From: Peromyscus leucopus
Taxonomy: Eukaryota > Chordata > Mammalia > Rodentia > Cricetidae
Length of the DNA stretch: 64,000 nucleotides
Assembly: GCF_004664715.2 (NCBI RefSeq)
Contig: NC_051079.1
Span: forward strand, 60,628,660 to 60,692,659
Direction of reading: 5' to 3'
Positions 58,003 through 64,000 of this stretch are shown here, piece after piece. A model generated the notes under the pieces. It worked only from the letters and a program-made list of their open reading frames with translations. It was not told the origin of the DNA and did no database searches. Numbering within the stretch: the first letter of the stretch is position 1; each line of letters starts with the position of its first letter. A program made the position numbers and the translations under genes.

Positions 58003-58205
58003 AGGGACTGGAGAGATGGCTCAGTAGTTAAGAGCATGTCCTGCTCTTGCAGAGAACCTGAGTTTGAATCCTAATATTCACACCAAGAGGCCCACAACTG
58101 CCTGGAACTCCAGCTTCGGAGGCTCTGATGCCCTCTACTGACCTCCAGAGGCAATGCACTCACATGCACATAACTACAAATAAATCTTCAAAAGCTAAAA
58201 ATTAA
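58003..58205 (+). mobile_element. B2/B3-type SINE
   Basis: 'gggactggagagatggctca' head, 'gaacctgagtttgaatccta' B-box side, 'gatgccctctactgacctcc' body and 'acaaataaatcttcaaaagc' tail. Confidence 0.88.
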
Positions 58206-58574
58206 ATAAATAAGTTACATGCGAGGCAATGCAAACCCTGAAAGATGGAAGACAGACCTCAAGGAGCTGATTTGCAGCTTCTGCTGTAAATGGTCTCAAG
58301 GAAGGTTAAAGATGTCAGGATGCAGTACCAGGCAGATCCCATTATTTCGGACCCCACGCTGTCTCCACGGTGTCGTGACTGCCCCACACTAGTTTCACAT
58401 TCTTTCGGTGTCTTTCGTAGCATGACTGGATTTAGCATTTTACCTCAGCTTTTGTTGCCTTTGTGGCAGGACACTGGACTAGGTGACCTCAGCAGTTGCT
58501 TATGAATCTAATTGACAGCCCACATCTTGAAATTAGGAGAATAATAATGACAGCATTATAATGATAAAGCCAAC

Positions 58575-58670
58575 GATGTGTTGAGTGCTTCGTTTCCAAT
58601 GAGTTCACTTGTGTTATCTGGCTGAAATTACTCACAGTATTCAATCATCTCCTTTATATAGGAAAATTTG
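58575..58670 (-). mobile_element. MIR-type SINE fossil
   Basis: 'atgtgttgagtgcttcgttt' and 'acttgtgttatctggctgaa' follow the antisense MIR order. Confidence 0.45.
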
Positions 58671-59897
58671 CCACTGAATTAGGAAGTATGGGGATATACC
58701 TGTCATTTCTCCACTCACTGCTCTGGGAGTGTGTGCTGGAGATCTCAGACACGTTTAATGAACAAGGGCATCTGACTTCACTCACCCTCTATCCGAGTCA
58801 CATACCGTGGACCTGTGCCAAGTAGGGTGAAACAGCACCTAATTGGCTACTGTGTATCAGGATGACTCTAAAAGGTACATGGCTTCTTCACAAATTGAAA
58901 GCCTACTCAGGGAGACAAAGGACCACCACAGGAAAACATCAGCAGTGAGATAAATGCTGATAGAAGTATCAATCAGTGAGCGATGAAACCGCTACAGTGT
59001 GGGGTAGGGTATTTCTTTTACAGCAAAGATGGATTTATTTGGGCCTCTGGAGCAGTGATTCCTATGTGCAAAAGGTTGAGATGTGGAGAGAGGCTAGAAT
59101 CCAAGTCTTTTCCCTCCTTGGGCTTCCACACCCGATGATTTGATAGCCCGGGAGCATGCAGTGGGGGCAGTAAAGAGGACAGAAGGGCTCCAAGAGAGCA
59201 CCACATCCCAGCCCCGCTTTTACCTTTGTTTCAGGTCCCAAACCCCTGTGGACAGGGCACAAACACACAATGCCTGGGAAGCCAGCGGCAGAGCAGGGCG
59301 GTCAGATCTGGGGCCTCTGCTCTTTGTGTCTGCTACCTGATTTGCATATGTCTGGAGCTGTAGGACAGAGACTTGGGTCTCTGGAGCACATGCTGCTCTT
59401 GGCTCTTGGCCCTGGGCGGGTCACGGAACAGAGTGGAGGCTGGCAGAATACCTAAGAGACCCGAAGCCCATCTTCCTATTCGTTTGGAGGTCTGGAAGGT
59501 CCTTTCTCATACTGTTCAGGCCAAACAATGCAAGCTGTCTGAAATCAGAGGGAGCCCCTGTGGGATGTGCCAGGATCACAATGGGAGGCAGAGAGGAAAA
59601 GCAGGGTGAGAGGGCAGGCAGGAGAGCCTATTTAGAAATAAGGAGAAGGCTTTGAACTAGCAGATCTCTCCAACTGAGGCCAAACCCACAGGAAACCAGC
59701 CCCAGCTGGGTGTCACAGAAGCATGTGAATAAATATGAGGAGAGGGAAGATGACAGTTTCCCACCCCTAATGCATTCACCCCAAGGTGCTACTGGGCATC
59801 TGTTCCATAATTAAGCAAGCTCCCTATTTCACCAGCCTCCTCCTCTCCCTTCACCTCCTCCCGGGGCCGGTGAAACATAATTATTCCAGCATCTCAC

Positions 59898-59914
59898 AGG
59901 CGCCCCCTGAAAGC
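59898..59914 (-). promoter_or_regulatory. CTCF-like motif in a repeat-free block
   Basis: The minus strand reads CTTTCAGGGGGCGCCTG. The CAGGGGGCGC half matches the CTCF core; the upstream CCA is absent. The surrounding 59790-59960 has AATTA-type words and no transposon. Confidence 0.35.
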
Positions 59915-60384
59915 AGTGTATTATTTCACTCTTTCTTTTCATCTCCTCCCTTTGGACAGGGTGACAGAAGTCCCCGGCTAGTAAGGGTTTGGGAGCATCC
60001 TATTCCCCAGAGGCAACTGTAGCATCCCACCTTCCCTACCCCAGCTCATAAGTACATCTATTGAAGGGAGATGATGGGACAGAAAAGGAAACAAAGTATA
60101 TAAGAGGACCATTTTTCCATCAGCTATGATCCCTTAGCCCCTCCCTCATGATCCAATATGCCTGTGGGCTGAAAACAGCAATAATGAAAACTGATGAGGT
60201 GGTTTGACACACAGAAAATGGAGAACTTCTTTCCAATAATAGTAGCCTATATTCTAGATGAAAGACCAAGGGTGGGGCTCTACAGGGCTTGAGATTTATT
60301 CTTAGTGCTTTGTTATACCCTTTACAAAACTTGTCTCCAACCACACCCTCTGGTAAAGAAGATAATAGAGCTAGGCCACACCTA

Positions 60385-60505
60385 TGGTGCCCCACCCATA
60401 GTTGCAGAACTTGGGAATTAGAAGCAGGGGGATCTAAAGTTCAAGTTCATCCTCAGCTATGTATCATGTTTGAGTCCAGCCTGTGCTACACGAAAAAAGA
60501 ATAGG
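60385..60505 (+). mobile_element. Degenerate B1/B4-like SINE
   Basis: 'gtgccccacccatagttgca' … 'aactaggaattagaagc'-like text and 'gtccagcctgtgctacacga' give a weak B1 pattern. Confidence 0.4.
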
Positions 60506-60894
60506 TGATAGCACATCAGCTCAAAGCTACAGGAAATGGAGGTGCTCTATCCCCACTCCGTGAGCAAAAGACCAACTCAGATTATGAACACAGACTGTGT
60601 CTTTTTGTTAGGATTTGCCAGCAAATCACTAACCTCCATACACTTCAGCTAATCCACCCATTAGTGGATAAGCAATTTCCTGTCTCTATAGGGGTGACAT
60701 CTTACTGACTCCCCACACATTGGTCAACTTCAGAAAACCAGTGATGCCCACTGAAGTGTACAAGTTTTATTACTGTGAATCCTATTTTGTTTCAAGTAGT
60801 ACCACTACGGCATATATCACAAATATGCAGCACTCCGGTTTCTGGTAAATGCTGATTGAACTCTGTTTAACCAGGACACCCCTGAAAGTCAATG

Positions 60895-60965
60895 TTTAAA
60901 ACCACACAGCTAGGATATCTGAGGAATTTGAATCTAGAGCTTTAGACTGTGGATACAGCGATCTT
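60895..60965 (-). mobile_element. MIR SINE fossil
   Basis: 'aaaaccacacagctaggata' and 'ggaatttgaatctagagctt' match antisense MIR (…ggtcacacagctagtaag…gggattcgaaccc…). Confidence 0.6.
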
Positions 60966-61179
60966 TCTAGAAATGCATCAACCACTGAACTATGTGATAC
61001 ATGATTTCACTTTATGTAACAAATGATGTTCTATAATTGTGGTTATTTCCATTTTTCTGACAGCTTCTTAATATATATGGCTGACTAATAATCATAAACT
61101 TGAGTTATTTCAATTTTTATTATAATGAAAGCTTATTATAGAATATTAGAAGAGAACAAAGAGAAAAGAAATTAAATCA

Positions 61180-61670
61180 ATAGTCCCAAAACATTCAAAA
61201 TTAATATTTCTCCAGCTTGGTTATGTCTTCTTATATAATTGAAATCATATTCTTTATATAACTTGGAATCTTTTTTTTCTGAACTAAATATTATAACAAA
61301 TATTTCTCTATTTACTTCAATAATTTCTCCATTTACTGTTAAACTGACTTAAAAATCATCATTTACATGCTTTGATACTCACTTTAATGACTAAAAACTA
61401 ATCCATTTTATGGATGGTAAATTAAACAACACCCATTGCTGAGAATTTTTTTCACTTTTAAAAATAATAGAAGAAGAAACGTCTCTTTTTTTCCTTTCTG
61501 GATTTCAAAACACTCTCGGGTTTGTTTTCTAAGAGAAAACTACTTAGTTGGGTAAGAACAGTGTTAAGGCTCTTGGCATAGATTGCCAAATTGCTTCCCA
61601 GATGAGTTATGCTAATTGCTGTTCTGACTAGCAGTAACCAGAATATTCCTATCATTTTAAATGTGATAAT
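61180..61670 (-). mobile_element. Ancient L1M 3' remnant, antisense
   Basis: 'aattgaaatcatattcttta', 'aatccattttatggatggta' and 'atagattgccaaattgcttc' keep the order of a common old L1 3' segment in antisense. Confidence 0.6.
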
Positions 61671-61734
61671 TTCTTTAGAGCATATATACATAGTCACAAG
61701 GTTTTTAGTCACAGTATGAAAGCAATTTTAGAGA

Positions 61735-61875
61735 TAATTTAGTTAGCCTCTTCTTCCCCCTCTTTTATACATTAGAAAATTGAGGTCCAGCCAGTTCTAT
61801 GGCTAGGCTAGAATCAAAGGTGTAAGGGGGATAGCTGGACCGGACCCAGGTCTATTGAGCCCCAATTCTCCATGC
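61735..61875 (-). mobile_element. MIR SINE fossil
   Basis: 'cattagaaaattgaggtcca' and 'ccggacccaggtctattgag' are antisense MIR words (…aactgaggcccag…gaacccaggtctg…). Confidence 0.6.
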
Positions 61876-62953
61876 TGTCTTCCAGGAATCTGGAAACGGT
61901 TTTGTGATATTTATTTGGTCAACAGAAATACTGCCGAGCTGCTATCCCTTGATGTCTTCATTTCAATTATAGCTTCAAGTAAAGAAGCTTTGGAAAGAGC
62001 TGGATCATGTTTTTAAAAAAAAAAAAATGCCTTGGATTGTGAGCAAAGGGCACTTTTTGGTTGACAGTCTTCCTTCCGATTGCCAGCGTTCTGCAGGAAA
62101 CCTTGTATCCACTTAGCACTTCCTGCTCCTGGCCCAGGCCTCTGGTACTCTCCTGGCTCTCCCTGACACATGTCTTGGCAGCTTACACGGCATCCTTCCT
62201 GTGGGCTTCTGTTTTCCCCATCCCTGCTCAGCATGATGGCAACCTACCTCATTTTCAACCTCAGGCCAAGCAGAAGTGTTGTTCCTACCCATCTGCCATG
62301 TTGGCCAAATTTCCCTGATGCTAAGTGATTCCAGGCACTTCCCAGGAGGGCTGAGGGAGATACAAGATGCTCTGCCTTGTTCTAGGACATTATCAGAGAT
62401 TGGGAAGAGGGGTGGGTATGCATCTTCTACCAGGAAACACATAGCACCTAATTGGGCTGCAATGTGCTATGACAGGCAGACTGAATTACCAACATGGCAT
62501 CCTCAGTGACATACTAAAACCTAGCTTCTTCTATGCCACATAAGTTATCGATCAAGGCCACAACCACTCCAGTATTTCTTACAATGACTTACTTCTGTTT
62601 AAAAGCCTACATACTGCCACAAGTTGTAAACAGTTTCTCTTTCAAATCCCTTCCTTCATTTATCATACATCTCCCAGTAGTTATTCATCCAAATCCATTG
62701 CATGCCAACCTAGCCAGGAAAGGCAGAAAAAAGAAGGAGAGGTGAAGAATGAGGTGATAGAGTTAGGAGTTAGGTGAGGCTATGACGAACTCTATGGTAG
62801 AAAAAAAATATCATACTCTGGAGATGTCAGGGTACATTTGCTTTCTACTTTGCCTAGAATGTTCCTCCCATTGTTTCCCTGATGACATAATTCATTCCTT
62901 CATGCCCCCTCTAGAGTTTTCCAGATCCTACCTGCCTCAAAACATCCATCACT
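61876..62953. other. Unassigned non-coding stretch
   Basis: No gene or recognised repeat was found. A T/A run (62009-62026) may be an old tail. Overlapping frames of 73-109 codons at 62013-62442 lack domains. Confidence 0.4.
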
Positions 62954-62968
62954 GGCCTCACTAGTCTT

Positions 62969-63095
62969 TTTGTTTGTCTGTTGGTTGGTTGGTATGTTTT
63001 TGTTCTTTTTCTTTTTGTATTTTTTAGAACAAGTACATCTGGTTGATAGAAAAGCAACCTGAGAGGAAAGCATCTCTCCTGTTGTGGAGAGTTCC
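62969..63095 (-). mobile_element. Probable L1 3' transduction
   Basis: On the minus strand, after the L1 tail (T-run 63096-63107), about 65 bases of non-L1 sequence are followed by an A-rich second tail (62969-63030, with CAAC repeats) and then the target duplication. No canonical AATAAA precedes the second tail; 'aatac' variants are present. Confidence 0.5.
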
Positions 63096-63230
63096 TTTTT
63101 TTTTTTTCTTTTAATTAAGAAATTTATTCATTTTACATGCCAACCACAGATTCCCCCCCTCTTCCCTCCTCCTGCCCCACCTCCCAGCCTTCACTACCCA
63201 ACCCAATTCCCTCCTCAGAAAAGGTAATAA
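63096..63230 (-). mobile_element. 5'-truncated L1 3' end
   Basis: The minus strand carries the G/A-rich end of a rodent L1 3' UTR ('gaggagggaagagggggg' region) and 'catgtaaaatgaataaattt' near the tail. The insertion including its appendage is bounded by an exact 15-bp duplication, GGCCTCACTAGTCTT (62954-62968 and 63231-63245). The cut site TCTT|AA fits L1 endonuclease. Confidence 0.88.
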
Positions 63231-63281
63231 GGCCTCACTAGTCTTAAGGCAGTTGGTCCATCCCTCTGCTATGTTATTGTT

Positions 63282-63681
63282 TGTGGTGGCCCACAGAGGC
63301 TTCTTAGTGAGACCTTACTCAGGGTCAGAGAATCTGAGCTTGCTTTACCCAGCAGGGCTGCATAATGGGATGATTTGGACACCGGTATGGTTACCAGGTG
63401 TTTTGAAGGGTCTACACTAGGCTGTACAGTGTGCTTTGATCTTATGTGTGTGTGTGGGGGGGTGATCTTGTGGGGGGGCATTCTTTCGCCTCTCTCCTTG
63501 GCATATTATAAAGTCCTTTTGAATAAACCTCTGGGCGACTGTGTATTGACCCAGGGCCCTCCCAAAGCTATCCTGTGTCTTTGTCTTTCTTATCATCTCT
63601 TTCTATCTTTCTACCTAATATTTCTTCATTGCGCTCTCCTCCACCTAAGAACCCTTCAAAGGTGGGATCTGGACTCCCACA
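63282..63681 (+). mobile_element. Solo LTR
   Basis: 400 bp from TGTGGTGGCCCACAG to …GGACTCCCACA with complementary TGTGG/CCACA ends. ATTGTT (63276-63281) and ATTTTT (63682-63687) form a 5/6 target duplication. A TATAAAG box (about 63507) and an AATAAA signal (about 63522) lie close together, followed by a pyrimidine-rich U5-like region with 'agaacccttcaaaggtggga'. The family looks ERVK- or ERV1-like; I cannot name it. A G-run (63455-63480) is inside. Confidence 0.7.
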
Positions 63682-64000
63682 ATTTTTCTCACTAAAATGA
63701 CATATTTTACCTCCTGCTTACCTCCTCCACAAATAAATCTGCATGCTATTTTTAAGTGGACTTTGGTCAATCCTTTTATTTTAATCCTCAGATCTCTTGC
63801 TTTCCTTCCACTTGGTAGATAATCAAATATTTATTGTATAAATAAGAATTTATGCTAAATGGATGGAATATGTAAAATCACTGGGATGGACACTCAATTT
63901 TAACACAAACTGACTTTTTTAAAAATCAAGATATAGATATGCAGCTGTCTGATTAGTTCTTATGTAAGGACACTATATGTGGGAAATAATCAGTAAATAT

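Larger units (their letters stand above)
58206..60894. other. Mostly unassigned stretch
   Basis: A MIR-like remnant (58575-58670), a B1-like remnant (60385-60505) and a GC-richer, repeat-free block (59760-60020) were noted. No gene was recognised. Confidence 0.4.

Overview
The window is nuclear DNA of a rodent, most likely a cricetid (deer mouse, vole or hamster group). Three observations point there. The two young B1 SINEs carry the internal variant gctttgcgcctttcctgg. Rodent-specific L1 3' ends, ORR1/MT-type MaLR LTRs, B2, B3 and ID elements are abundant, beside mammal-wide MIR and L2 fossils. A 2.87-kb provirus with 342-bp LTRs looks like the cricetid mys group. Family names are from memory, with no database search behind them.

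I found no protein-coding gene, exon chain, structural RNA gene or CpG island. All long open frames are unsupported, or lie inside transposons, simple repeats or polypurine tracts. The only open frame with recognisable protein content is the C-terminal end of a dead L1 ORF2 (23740-24219). The region reads as intergenic or deep intronic DNA built from layers of retrotransposon insertions.

Layout. 1-10 kb: an antisense ORR1-type LTR split by an L1 with a probable 3' transduction (2149-4161); an ERVK-like solo LTR with a 6-bp target duplication (5821-6143); a 33-bp minisatellite (7177-7306); a young B1 (about 8957-9122). 10-20 kb: an old L1 (10741-14342) holding a younger L1 (12318-13515); a mammal-wide L1 fossil (17360-18070); a second antisense ORR1 LTR split by a 5'-inverted L1 (19191-20077). 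20-31 kb: another 5'-inverted L1 (23443-24420); then the mys-like provirus (27039-29905), preceded by a garbled, insertion-rich partial copy of itself (26036-27130) that looks like unpolished long-read gap filling. 31-53 kb: an LTR nested in an L1 fossil, several SINEs, long microsatellites, an AT-rich repeat-poor block, a strong CTCF-type motif (46669-46680), a second minisatellite and an antisense L1 3' UTR. 53-64 kb: a MaLR provirus with a collapsed 5' LTR set in a purine microsatellite and carrying a very young B1 with a 59-nt tail; MIR and L1 fossils; an L1 3' end with a probable 3' transduction (62969-63230); and a solo LTR (63282-63681).

The elements do not form a pathway. What the window preserves well is insertion chronology: target-site duplications, nesting order, two twin-priming inversions and two candidate transductions can be read directly. 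No undescribed gene system was seen.
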